From: Petrosia ficiformis
Lineage: Eukaryota > Porifera > Demospongiae > Haplosclerida > Petrosiidae
Assembly: GCA_947044365.1 (NCBI GenBank)
Contig: OX345648.1
Location: forward strand, 2,316,501 to 2,380,500
DNA: 64,000 nt
Direction: 5' to 3'
The position numbers and the translations under genes were made by a program. The notes below the pieces were generated by a model, which saw only the letters and a program-made list of their open reading frames with translations, was not told the origin of the DNA and did not search any database. Shown here in pieces: positions 32,935 through 45,200 of the stretch; the first letter of the stretch is position 1, and each line of letters opens with the position of its first letter.

Positions 32935-33768
32935 AACACACGGGGTATTCGAAATTATTATAACCACACCCACCTTGATCAAGCATATCATATAATGTGT
33001 GAGGTGTGGCTCAGCATCACAGATGCAGCTTCTTTGCAACTTTCTGGACCTCCTGGAGCAATCTAACATTCACCTCAATCTTGCTTACCAATTACTGCAA
33101 GCACAGCATCCACTCAAGTCTGCAAGCGAACATCACACATAAATCAACATCCTAATCTCATTTTACTTTTTTTTTTTAGTACGCTAAGCTAACTTCAAAG
33201 TAACATCAAAGGGCAGACACTTGAATCAAAGCACCACTAGACCACATCCAACAAAGCGTGGGTGTTTTGGACAGTAGAATGCTGACATGCCGCCACCACA
33301 TTGGTATACCCTCGTAATCTACAGTAATTTCTTGGGGTGTGGTACATCCAAGGTCCAGTGAATTGCAGTTTCTATTAGGTTGGTTACACTTCCTCTCTGA
33401 CAGGAAGTTGTAAAATTACAACCTTATAAAACTGAAAGGGATAGTTTGTACCCGAGGGAAAGCAATCTTAGTGATGGCCCTACGGGCCATAAAAATACAA
33501 TTTGAAGTTTTGTTACTTATGACCCCTTTTCACTTGCTCGGTCTCATATACAAACATACATCGAACCCGTGGAAAAGCAATCATAGGGATGGCCATAAAA
33601 ATGTGTATAATTTATACATACATCAATAAAAAAAAATATAGAATGGCAAATTTAAAAGCAGAAATAATAGGAAATGTAAATTGCCAATATAAAACTTCAA
33701 AAATCCAATTGATAAATAAAATGCTGCTCTACTAAAAAATACATTAAATTTTTGTACAAATCACACAC
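32935..33768. other. Intergenic DNA with MITE ends
   Basis: Contains two ends of the ATCCCTATGATTGC family: GAGGGAAAGCAATCTTAGTG plus GGCCCTACGGGCCATAAAAA at about 33450-33495, and CGTGGAAAAGCAATCATAGG at about 33570-33595. No gene is seen. Confidence 0.5.
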
Positions 33769-36700
33769 TTAAAATTGTTTTAACTCATCTGCTACTTGTA
33801 GAGCAGTGGGTCGTTGAGTACGATCAATAAGAATACATCTTTCTACAAGACTTCTAATAGGTTGCCATTGTATAGATTGTGCTTTTTGTTCATGTGATTT
33901 ATTGGTCGGAGAAGGCGGACCACAAAGAACCATTTCTGTCATAAGAACCCCCAAACTATATATATCCATTGCTGGTGTATGGTTATCAGGGTCATTAGCT
34001 TCTGGAGAGGCATATGCTAAATTTCCTGGGATTTTTGTATTTGCGTATTGTTGAAGATTTGCTGCACCAAAATCGGATAATTTTGCCTTCCATGAGCCAG
34101 TACTGGTAGGTTCCATTAACACATTAGGACTACTCAGGTCTCTGTGTATTATTGGATGCGGTTTCCAGTGATGAATATAAGCTAAAGCAAGTGAGATGTC
34201 ACAACTAATATCCAGAATGTGAGAGTGTGTCAGGGGACCCTTCTCTAACTGTTTACGAAGACTAATAGTCATCAGCTCATATAACAAGATTGGATTATTA
34301 ACTCGAGTGGCTCCTAGAAACTGTACAATAGTTGGATGGTGAATTTTTGATGAAATCTCCATTTCTCTTGTAAACAAACTGAGATTATATTCTGAAATAA
34401 TAACTTCATGTAGACATTTTGCTGCTACTCTTGTTCCTCTAAATATTGCAATCGTTACTTCTCCATAAGCCCCTTTTCCTATTACTTCTTGCGTAATTAG
34501 AACCTCTTCTCTTTCTATGACCCAATGAGGATTATTAAACTGAAGCTGGTGAATTCCATGATTTTGTTGTCGAGTCTGTTCCAGCTCTTGCCTGATGTGT
34601 TGTAGACGCTGAGCAATTTCTTCTCTACTCTCTTCTGCCACTTTGAGTTGACTTGTTAGTTGAGCTATTTGCTGATCTTTCTTCATCAACTCACTGACTA
34701 CATCTCTGGAATCAGGAGTTTTTTTCCTCTCTCTTTCTTGGTAATCTTTCCTTCCTTCCATGAGACGATCAAACAACCTTCGTTGATACTGGTTTCTTTT
34801 TGTAATCTCAGTATAATCCATTATGTTACCGACAGACCATATGTTATCTGTGGTTAACACTATAATTGTGTGTTTGTGTGTGTGTGTGAACATGGGGCTA
34901 ATAATAATAAGATGTACATATCATGAGCACATGAACAGATGAAGTTCATGCGTTTCTGTATATATACATACTACATGTATGCTATGTTGACAAACATTCG
35001 ATGTGGTTAAGTTACATTTTGCATATACATCTCATCAAAAATTCAATTGTTAAATCATAGTACATTTATATAAACTATGGCTAGTTGCTATATAATTACA
35101 CCAAATATACAACTTGCTAGGTTTTGTGGATATATCTCTTTGCTCTTGGCCATATCCACATAAACTTCCTACATCGCAGGTTGTATATCTGGCATATACA
35201 CCTCCTAACATGGTTTATATATCACATAATATAAATATATATATTTTATATGGCATGGAAGCATTGAACATATCAAAGGGCTGACAATATTTCTCATGTG
35301 ATACTGTGATAATCTCACCACAGCGCCATATCTGACCACATGTCAGCACTGCAGTGACGTCATCACAGTATCACATAAGAAATACTGGTATCAAGATAGT
35401 GTTCTAAAATTAAACGTTTTAAACAATCACCTTGTGGTTCTAAGATAAGATGTGAATCCATAAACAGTCACAACATAATAGCAAATAATATTCCACACAA
35501 CAAGGATACTTATATGCTTTGTTTCCATGCTATAAAATAGATATAGCAAACCTCCTCATGCACAATTGGAAATATATTGGCACTATGATATGTCACATCC
35601 TTGGGCTTAAGGTTTATAGGCTGAAGCCATGCGTGATACTTTAATTACTCATCCTTTTCACACAAAAAAAGAATATATTAAAAATATTAATTTCTGAGGG
35701 ACAAATTAACTTTGCTCTATAAGCTTTTGAAATGCAAAATACATTATATATATCCTAGTGTTGTTTTAGTTTGACAGTAATGGTCAATTTTAGTTAATTA
35801 ATTAAAAATGCCCATTATTGGCCAATTTTCATTTACGTTAGTTATAGTTATTGCAGACCTGTAATTTAGTCATTAATTAACAGACAAAATGACTTACTAA
35901 AAGGGCTTTAGTTATATATAGTTATATAGTTAACTAAAACAACACTAATATATCAAATTCAGTACTGCACATTTGTAAACAGTTATTACATATTATCATA
36001 CCTAATTCAAAAATCATAGTGATTTCTGGACCGTGCATCGCTTTATTTGTGCGATCTCTTAAACCTCCAGTGATAAGAACCCAAGTACAGTTTCCAGAAA
36101 TTACAAATGAAGAGACTGAGTGGTCAAATCGTTTAGTGACTGATTCTGGAAGATCCACCTGTGATTCAAGATATTGACACATAATTAATAATAACTATTA
36201 CTAGGTGTACTTGGTGTTGTATAGAATTGTGCAGTAATGTATTTACTCTGTTTGATTATTGTTACCATAGTTATCTCGATATTCCAAAATTCGTTTTTTT
36301 TTTACACATAACAAGAGTTATGCAATAACACAAATTACTAGATGAGTTTTGGCAATTCTCAATCAATATTATATGATATCAGTATCAATTTTTGACACTA
36401 CTGATATGTAATAATGTACATGTTTGGTATGTGTTGTAATTACAGCTGGTTTTATTGGCCAATTATGCTTTATGCTATTCTGATTCTGGTTATAACAGAG
36501 TGACAACTCAATGTAAATGAATATGTAAATTAATGCTTTCAGCTACCCAGAACACATTAAATGCATCATCTAATCCTAAAAGCAAACTGTGCGTATAGTT
36601 TGAAATAAGAAGCTCTTTGGGCTAATGGAGCACTGAGTTTATCAAAAACACTGGTTTGTGCAGTAGACTTGCAATTTAGACTTGCAATAATTTAGTCCTC

Positions 36701-39598
36701 ATTTTAACAACCACTCCTTAATTATGTTGGTTTGATGTAGTGCTTTGCTAGTGATAGCCACGAAACACGATCCGTTATATTTGTTATAATGACTGCTTGA
36801 TAAAAGATACCTGTATTATAATCAATTATCACATCCAATATTATCATATTAGATGCACAAAGAAGGTTTTGGAACCTAAAATGATTTATTAACATTTTTC
36901 CCTGCTTATTTGTATATCTAATGGGCAGTATAAGGATAATTGGAATTGCAGACTATAATTAAATGTATGTCATAACCTACATGACCCATTAAATTACAAT
37001 TTCTACTACTTGCAAATGTACTAACCAATAAATTAGTTATTTTACAATTATATTTTTGCAGTGCGGAGACACAAAACAATTACCATACTCTTCTGTCTAT
37101 GCGTTGCAGCAAGGGTAATGAATTTAGTTAACTAAAAGTATAAACATGTACCTCACTCCATAACATATGTTTAAGATCCAATATCCAACAATCACTAATT
37201 GTTTCTAGATCGTTATCCCCTCCTCCAATTACTAAGATATGATGTGATTCTTGTCCATGTGAGGTCACTATATTTATGACAGTGCTGGAATGTGCGATTC
37301 TCCATCTTGGCCATTCCAACATAAGATCAGATGGAGCAACTACTTTCTGAAAATGCTAAATTTGATGATAAGTACAGACAAGTATTAATATTTATGATTA
37401 CTTTCTACAGGTGTAATAATAATGTTTAAACAAAAATAATAACTTACAATTATTGTATTGTCAATTGTAAATATGTGCAGATCATTTGTACGCCGCATAC
37501 CAATGTCAATCCCACCAAACATCACACCTTTGTTCCCAGGGACAGTGTGAATGGTAAAGTATGCACATGGTGGTGGACGATTACCGGTAATAACAGGTAG
37601 TTTCCATTGAGCTATAAGAAATATAAATTCATTATCAAAATAAATAATGTAGACCAAGTTGCGCCTAGTAACTTGAACATTTGATATATTCTAGGGTTCA
37701 TAATGTGATGAGATTATTAATGATTACTGCATTTACTGTTGTATTTAAATGTATCATTAATCGGAAGTAGTAAACTTCATATAGGACACAAAATGAACAA
37801 ACTTTTATTTGGTACTATTTCCTCTCCCAAAAAACAGTATCAAATCATATTTATATACTATAATTATACATGTCATATTAGTGAAAATATTTTATTTGTG
37901 ATATCAACTATTAAAACTAAGATGGCATCATGGTCATTAATTTGGCAGAAATAATTATGATGTTGACAATTGGATAATTTTCCAATACTACATGTACTTT
38001 GAATAACATATAAAGTAGTGCTTTCATTCTATTATAAATACAGCACCAGTCTAAATTATGTCACGATATAAATTGATTATAATGTACTGCTGCTACTGCA
38101 ACAGTCTCATACAGGTGGAGAAAAATGTGGATCCCACCATTTCCACAAAACCTTCCTATTATTCCATATTTCCCTATTAATCCTCACCTCATATTGACTG
38201 ATTGCTAACAATTTTAAAGTGAAATATTGAAATGTGTCGGTGTAGCAACCCTGATTTCTGATATAGTAACCCTACAACAACCCTGATCCTGATATACAAC
38301 CCTGATTTCTAGAAGTATACATTAATATTTTGTAACTATAAAAGCACCACAACATATCTATTAAGAGAGTTCATTTCTGAAGTCTAATAGGTCATTACAT
38401 CACCATAATTCTCAAAGCTTTAATCCACCTATTATTCACAAAATCATGCCAGCATAATGTACTCAGGCCTAACAAAAATACACTTTCATATGTTTAAATT
38501 CTAACATTACATGAATTCTATAGAGTATGATCAAATACCTGGAGATTGGGATATGCACACAGTATGTGCCTCATTTGTATATGAAAAACCTGGCTCAGTG
38601 GGTACAGCAGCATACTGAGAATGATTTCCAATAGTAACTGGTGTTGGACCAACTCCTCCTAAAAGTAATAAAAGCTCTTCTCCATTAACTGTGAATGAAA
38701 CCAGTCCACATCCATGTCTTTTCATTGGTACATTATCTTGATTGTCAGGAATTACTTCTCTCCAGTGAAGAGTGTCAGTAGACAGTTCAACCAAGGCATT
38801 ATGAAAGCAATCAGATGGTCTGCAATTTCCACCATAGTAATAAATCTTCTTTCCAATGTTTGTACATGCATATCGGAACATTCCTGGAGGAGGATTACCA
38901 GTAGTAGATCTTCTCTGCCATTTTGATGTACGAATATTAAATATATCTACTAACGAACTGGAGCTTATCGTCTCATGAACTTCTGACAGGTATTTGTGTT
39001 GCCCACCCCAGAGATAAACCTGATCACCAATCACTACGGTAGAGTGGTAAATTCTCCACCCAGAATGATAATCTACAAGAGATAGTACAGATATAGTGCT
39101 CTGTGGCTTCTAAACTATATTCATAATAATAATAAAATTACACAGTTATTATATACACAAGTGGCTATTAACACTGACGAAACAACTGCTACATGGGGAT
39201 GATTATCACTATAACCAGCATCATTATGCTGAGCTCATTATGCTTAAATTTTCACCCATTATTCTTTTGAGCAATTCCCACAAAACCTTCCTATTATTCC
39301 TGCATATTTCACTATTATTTCTAATATATCTCATCACAGATTGACTTCATTGCTAACAATTTAAAAGTATGAATGCATGTAATGTACTGCAGTATAATGG
39401 ACAGAGAGAATTTCATATTCACAAATTCTTGTTTCAGCAATGCTTTTTCGGGCATCCTCAATTAATTTTTTATTTAATTATGTTTGAAATTTTCCTTATT
39501 ATGCCAGCATAATGCACTTATAATTCCCAAAATTATCCCAGCATAATATGCTCAGGCATACTGGTTGGCACCGGTCAGGACTAACCACCTCTGAGATA

Positions 39599-39640
<42 letters not shown>

Positions 39641-40111
39641 TAGGCTAGGTAAACAGCACTAAATGGAAGTTAGAATCTGACCACTAGTCCACTGATTGCG
39701 GGTTCAATTCCTAATATTTGTCCAACCATATCCATTGTATAGTGTAGATACTAGGTTCTGTCAGTGTCAATAGCATCAGCCTTATGTATAGAGCTATATG
39801 TACAATGTCTGTTGTAAATAACATTCAGTTAATTGTGCCATTGAGTGACTTCCAATACTGTTCAATGACAACCATAACTATAATTATATACTTATTAATA
39901 ATAAACTACATCTGTTGGTTTGTATTCTATATAATTCTCAAAAACTTTTTAAAGGACAGTTTGTACTTGAAAACAACATAGATCTATGAAAACAGCATAG
40001 ATCTACATGTATGAAAACAACCAACTATTCATGTTTAGTCAAAACTTAACTCTTTTTAATTTATGCATAACACAAACAACCTACTTACAGAAAGTTAAAC
40101 TTACTTGCCAT
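33769..40111 (-). CDS. Kelch-repeat / coiled-coil / TKL protein kinase fusion
   Basis: Exons, 5' to 3': 40111-40105 (ATGGCAA), 39072-38539, 37611-37448, 37346-37152, 36158-36002, 34847-33769; they join in frame to 711 residues. Residues 1-350 hold about six kelch-type blades (VYLWGG, KIYYYGGN, LLLLLGGVG, GVMFGGID, HILVIGGGD, VLITGGL), a beta-propeller for protein binding. Residues about 400-450 are Gln/Glu-rich coiled coil. Residues 465-711 are a kinase domain: IGKGAYGEV, K496 in VAAK, E514, HRDLSSPNV with D589, DFG with D611, and YASPEA. All key catalytic residues are present, and the HRDLSSPN form is of the TKL group. It probably couples propeller-mediated binding to signalling phosphorylation. 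The 7-nt first exon is inferred from ATG, phase and a consensus donor. The kinase and kelch parts are clear; the joins fit by phase only. Confidence 0.82.
35285..35387. mobile_element. Small foldback element in a kelch-kinase intron
   Basis: CAATATTTCTCATGTGATAC at the left is inverted at the right as TATCACATAAGAAATACTG. It is about 100 bp, with no coding. Confidence 0.65.
35756..35947. mobile_element. MITE, TAGTGTTGTTTTAGT family
   Basis: The ends TAGTGTTGTTTTAGTTTGAC and TTAACTAAAACAACACTA are inverted. The interior has CCATTATTGGCC and AGTTATAGTTATTGCAGAC, as in the copies at 11811-11973 and 60471-61093. Confidence 0.7.
36180..37151. other. Kelch-kinase intron with dispersed repeats
   Basis: 36590-36670 matches, inverted, 56730-56800 (AAATAAGAAGCTCTTTGGG and TTATCAAAAACACTG). 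37010-37065 matches 28640-28720. No exon is seen besides those listed. Confidence 0.5.
39219..39557. mobile_element. MITE with CAGCATAATG ends, kelch-kinase intron 1
   Basis: CCAGCATCATTATGCTGAGC at the left is inverted at the right as CCCAGCATAATATGCTCAGG. The interior CCCACAAAACCTTCCTATTA and GATTG...TTGCTAACAATTT recurs at 38130-38475 in the next intron. Confidence 0.5.
39575..39760. repeat. Dispersed repeat with (TA)n tract
   Basis: CTGGTTGGCACCGGTCAGGA, GAGATAATACAT, a (TA)n run (39601-39637) and AAACAGCACTAAATG...AGTC are shared in order with 52085-52330. Confidence 0.55.
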
Positions 40112-40311
40112 TTATAGCCACCTGACTAGATCATTGTATACAGTCATACATGTAAGTAGGGAAGAACTCAGAACAGGAAGTGGATCTAGTGAAGACTTCC
40201 TCCACTTCCTCTATAAGCGAAGGGGTGGTGCCGCCAGACTACAATGATTTTTTGAAGGTTGTTGGTATCTCTCTGGGTCTCTTGTGATCGGATTTAGATA
40301 ATGATACTGCC
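40112..40311. promoter_or_regulatory. 200-bp divergent promoter region
   Basis: This lies between the inferred start of the kelch-kinase gene (minus, ATG 40111) and the LASP-like start (plus, ATG 40312). Such a short head-to-head gap suggests a shared bidirectional promoter. No clear TATA box is placed well for either gene. Confidence 0.35.
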
Positions 40312-41271
40312 ATGAATCCACCGTATGCACGTTGTAAGAAAACTGTTTGCCTTGTGAAACCTCGTCTCCCTCGATGAAGTAAGTGAATGTCTGTTAAATG
40401 AGAGGTATACACGTGTTGTATTATTTGTTAGGGGTGACTGTATATTAGTCGAATTTTAATTATAACATATTATTACTGGTGTAGTTTGGAAATGTTTAGG
40501 ATCAAAATGGCAAAAAGGGTGTCTCGTTAATGTTTATGCTAGCGGTACACCATCTCATAGGAGGAGACAGCTAAGTAAAAATGCAGGGAGGAGAAAACAT
40601 GGGGTAGAGGGTGCTCTAGCTCCCCGTCCACATTAATAGCTAAAAAAATAAAATACTACATAATAATAATTATTACTGTACATTACTGATTTTAGCTCAA
40701 TCTCAGAGAATCCAAATTTAGAATGGAAGTATGCCGTGCAGTAGCATCGTTACATGGATGCAAGTGCACCCACACCCAGCATAATTTATTATTATTTTGA
40801 GGTGTGTCTATGTAAATGAAATGCGTTGAACTTCAGAAAGTAAGTTTATTGATTGCTACAGTATTGAGTCACTATGATTAGTAACTCTTGAACTAATTAG
40901 ATATAGACTTGACTCTTATTGTGACGATAAGCAATACTGGAGTAGTAATAATGAAGATAGTGTGAGAGACACACTGTTACCAGAGTGCCCCAGTAGTGTG
41001 ATGGGTACAGTAATGACTTACTTAAAATTTGTGATTATGATCCCATAGTGGATGTTTTTGCACAAAAGCAAACAAGAATAAATCTTTGTAATAACAACTA
41101 ATTAAGATTTAATTGACCACACCCACTGTGAAATTAATTAGTTGCAAAATTTTGGTGCACTTCATGTGCAAATTTTTACATCATGCACCCACTATTACAC
41201 ATTGCTAGTGACGCTACTGATACCATATATATTTCATGTATATATGTATATATCTCAACACAGTCTGCTTT

Positions 41272-41859
41272 AGTCTTGCAAGCCAGACCCAACCCTAAAG
41301 TGCAGAGGGTCTGGACACAGCCTTAACATCAGTTTGTACTACAGTAATGCAATCGTCATGATGAATTTCATTATTAAAACGTTCATCTCCACCTAATAAA
41401 GATGCCAATTGCATCAGCAACAAATCCAACATCCAACACTAAAAATGTGGCTTCCAATCCTTTGCTCTTGAAACTCTCCACTTGATCTTTCATAAGTGCA
41501 ATTAAGGGCGGTACAACTATGACTACACTTCCAATATTGCTCCTTAACTGATCAAATATCAATGATATAGTTGCATAGTAAACATAGTAAACATAGCCAG
41601 TCAGGAGTAAAATGAAAACATCTTTCCTACTAACAAATTTTACAGTGGCTTCCTTCTGCTTTGTCTTGAATCCCAAACATCTACCTCCTGCTTCTATCAT
41701 TGACACCTTCATGTTAATTTTGTGGTTCTGCTGTTTTCACATTTTGTGATGTTCTGCTATTTGATTGGGGTGCAATGTACAGAGTGCCAGGAACAAGCTG
41801 ATGTAAAGGCTGTGTCCAGACCCTTCCCCACTTTAGAGTTGTGTCTGGCTTGCGAGATT
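41272..41859. mobile_element. Hairpin-TIR transposon C (588 bp) carrying a RecQ-like fragment, inside the LASP pseudogene
   Basis: The ends read AGTCTTGCAAGCCAGACCC from 41272 and, inverted from 41859, AATCTCGCAAGCCAGACAC, alike over about 62 bp through GGACACAGCC and ACATCAG. CCAGACCC and GGGTCTGG form a subterminal hairpin. Flanking 11-mers CAGTCTGCTTT and ATGTCTGCTTC share eight positions (core GTCTGCTT). A RecQ-like frame starts about 80 bp inside the right end. Confidence 0.75.
41383..41712 (-). pseudogene. RecQ-like SF2 helicase, N-terminal fragment (element C)
   Basis: This 109-residue frame aligns end to end with the fragment in element B: LGFKTKQKEATVKFVSRKDV (motif 0 region), LLTGYVYYVYYA where LPTGYGKSLCYA is expected, and VVIVVPPLIALMKDQVESFK (motif Ia) then SKGLEA. 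The Walker A Gly-Lys-Ser is replaced by a local TATG-type duplication, so it could not bind ATP. It breaks off at almost the same point as the copy in element B, just after motif Ia. That suggests both derive from one internally deleted ancestor or a similar deletion. Confidence 0.65.
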
Positions 41860-43159
41860 ATGTCTGCTTCTGGTGCAATCTCAGAGCTAAAATCAATAAT
41901 GTATAGTAATATTAATATGTATTAGTACACTAGCTACTAAAGTGCACCCCCAAAAATGCAGATAAGGTGCCTGGTTCAACCCTGCTCTGTTACCTCTTTT
42001 TGCTATTTTCGTAGCATACCCACTAGTACTGCCACAGTATGGAAATTTACCATGTCATATATCATGGCACTTTATGTCTTGATATCTTATGTGATATAAC
42101 TAAGTCATTTACTATATTACTGCTAACACAATGATAGAAAATGCTATATATTATCAGTGAATTACATATGGTTCAACAATAAAATTTCTGTACTTCCCTT
42201 CCATGATATAACACTGGTTTATGTCTACGAGGGTCAAGGGTGCCATGGAGAAGTGGTAGGGGTTTTGAAGATGGAGTGGGCCTGCCTATATGTGGATTAT
42301 GAATGACTCTATTGGATTGGAAGAAATTTTCATTATATTGACTTATTCCAAAATTATTCATTTAATGCAAAAAATAAAATAAATTATTTATGATTATTAC
42401 AGTCAAATATTGTCTGTAGTTATTTCCTTGTCAGTGACTGAATCATTCTCAAGTTGTTTCCCAAATCACACTTGTGGCATGGGTTCTTCACTGCGAGTAT
42501 ATTCATTTGTATTACTGTATTTAGTAGTAAAGGCTATTGCCTAATAGAAAGTCACCTTTCATTGTACATGTATTATCTTCTGTATAAACTAATCATATTT
42601 AACAGGTAGACTAATGACAGATTGGCTTTATGAGTTCAACCAATCAGCTTAATAATATTAAACCCCGCCCACTCATTAGATCTTCACTGTCTGATTTATA
42701 TTTTTCTTCACTTTCTATTGCTTTCTTATTTTCATTCTCCTGTTTTATTTCTCATTTCATAATCTCCTCTTCTGTTTTGTGTTCTTCATTCTTTCTCTTC
42801 TGATGAGTTCATCTTTTCTGTTTCCTTCTTAAATTCACTCCTTCGCTTCTTCTCTTACACTTTTCTGGATCCTCTGTCATAATACAAGTTTCATACACTT
42901 ACCTACTTATTCATTTACGTTTTTATTTTAACCTTCTTTTCTATTATAGTTTTTTTACTTTTTGAAATTTGAACCTTCTTTCTGTTTTCTCTTGCAGTCA
43001 TTACCCAACTACTAGGTTCACATCAGTAGTAGACACTCCAGAAAATAAACGTCTTGCCAAACAGACAATGCAGCAGTCTGAGGTAAGCTAATACATGTAC
43101 TATTACTAGCAGGAATATAATTATATCTGACTGAAACAAAAGACATAGATATGAAAACA

Positions 43160-43475
43160 GTGCTCGAAATAACATCCAGCAATTGGCCATTTTCCGGCCA
43201 TTTCAGTGCTTTGTTCGGACAAAATTGCATTTAACTGGACAAATTGTCTGATTAGTTATAGAAAATAAGTACATTAATCTCACAGTGAGGGTAATTATTA
43301 GTCGAGAATAGTCATAGCTTAGTGGATTACTTGTATATCTCATAATACATAAATGGGTACAATACAGATTTGTGAGACTTGCTTTTTTTTTTCAGACAAA
43401 ATTCACAACTTGCTGGTCAAATATTGTTTTGTCCTGGTGTTTCTGCTGGACACTTTCAAAAATTATTTCGAGCAC
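43160..43475. mobile_element. MITE with GTGCTCGAAATAA ends
   Basis: GTGCTCGAAATAAC at the left and AATTATTTCGAGCAC at the right are inverted. Internal TTGTCC/GGACAA motifs recur. It starts about 75 bp after LASP exon 3. Confidence 0.65.
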
Positions 43476-44289
43476 AGTGAAAACCCTTCTATAGCACTTT
43501 GAGAAAATGGAGGAAGATCTCTGTTTCAAACGTACATTAAATGGTTAGTATGAATTATTATTTGAATGATCAAGTGTTATACTCACAGCATCAAAATCTC
43601 ATAATTATCATTATGTGGTTAATTTAGGGTAGGGTTAGGGTTCCCTTGTGGTTAGGGTTCAATCAGTATCCTAGTCTTTGATGACAATCTTGGACATCAC
43701 TCACCCACAGCTTCTTAAGTTTAGTTGTTTGGAAACCTGTGAATAGGTTGGTCATTCAACGTTAGTGCTATGCCTACATTGTATATGGTATACAGCCACA
43801 TCATTTGTAATGATTACTCTGATTATATTCTGTGCTCAGAATTTGAGATTCTTTAGATGCCAGCTAACACATTTTGGTATCTAAGTAGCTTGCTCTTCCT
43901 AGATACTAAGTTTCCTGTACAAAATGGCTGAATATATAACAAGCATTGTTCACATTATTTTGTAGTATTTTGTGTCTTTGTGTATGTATGGTCACATTGT
44001 CAACTAGTACTGAACTCCTACCTATAACAACACATTTAGCATATAAAAATTGAATGTCCTATTAAAAATAGCAGTGTTTCTAAAGTGTGGGGGAGCGCCA
44101 TGGTACTACCCATTAGGGGAAACACTGATAATACAATATTTTAGCCCTTAAATTTCAAGGGTATTTTCTACTTCTGGATTTGTCATGAAGCAGCAGAAGG
44201 TGCAACCTATTACCAGCTCCCATCTCTTTGTGGCTTGAACTGATTTTTTACTGATTATTAGTATTATAATTTTGACCAAATATCCTGAT

Positions 44290-45200
44290 ATTCGTTATGA
44301 TGCAATGATGAAAGTGTAGAGTTAAAGGATCGATGTGGCTGCCATGTCCTGCATCTATGTAGGTAGTGTGTGTTTATCTTCATGAATGGGAATTTCCTGG
44401 GAAAACCCAAAGTCCTTGACATAAGAAGCCATTAACAGTTAGACCTTTTATTGTGCTTCCTACATGTCACTGGAGAGAAATGTGTTGATTAAAATTTCAG
44501 TTTGCCAGAAACCTCAGTAGACAATTACCTTACCATGACCGAAAAGCAATTAATTTTTTTGAGTGCTACAAATGTCTCTAGCAGGTGCAAATTTGTCAAA
44601 TAATGATTTATCTTAGAAAGACAGAAAGTTTGGGCATGTGGCTTGATGTTATAGTATTCATTATGGTATCGTGCGGGTTCGCCTACTCCGCGTTTGCCTA
44701 CTTGAAATTTATGCACTAATTCCACATTTGCCTACATATACCGTATATTTAATTAACCAAATGCATGATTAGTGTTGTAGAAATGTTGACCCAGTAAATA
44801 GGGACGAGTGCGTAGCGCGAGCCCTCCGTAAAGGTAGCTAAAGCTATTAGTTACCGAGCGAAGTGAGGCTGTAGGCGTATCATTGTTAGGTTATCATCAG
44901 AATAAGGTTATATATTTATCGAATGTTTTATTCACGCAATTCACAGTCAAAAATCAAAAATTTTAATTAAATATTTTGGTTAATTAGATATACGGTATTA
45001 CGTAGGCAAATGTGGAATTATTGCATAAATTTCGAGTAGGCAAAAATGGAGTAGGCGAACCTGGCATAATTCTGCCATCTACCTAGTCATCATAATATGT
45101 TGTGTTTATCTTCAAGAAGGGAAATTCCCCGGGAAAACCCGCTGTCCTGTAATTGCAAATCAACATTTGTTTTTGTCTATTGTGCTCCCTATAATGTATC
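44290..45200. repeat. Duplicated segment flanking a MITE
   Basis: GTGTTTATCTTCATGAATGG and GAATTTCCTGGGAAAACCC near 44370-44410 match GTGTTTATCTTCAAGAAGGG and AAATTCCCCGGGAAAACCC near 45105-45140. The two related segments lie on either side of the element at 44676-45061. Confidence 0.5.
44676..45061. mobile_element. MITE with ~90-bp inverted ends (GGTTCGCCTACTCC)
   Basis: Left GGTTCGCCTACTCCGCGTTT, GAAATTTATGCACTAATTCC and CACATTTGCCTAC, then ACCGTATATTTAATTAACC, are inverted at the right end (45061 backwards). A GC-rich core (GCGTAGCGCGAGCCCTCCG) lies between. Confidence 0.75.

Noticed and set aside
34848..34893. Start of the kinase at MFTHTHKHT
   Set aside because: This is intron sequence (CA repeat). 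An acceptor at CCACAG and matching phase join the kinase exon to the upstream kelch exons.
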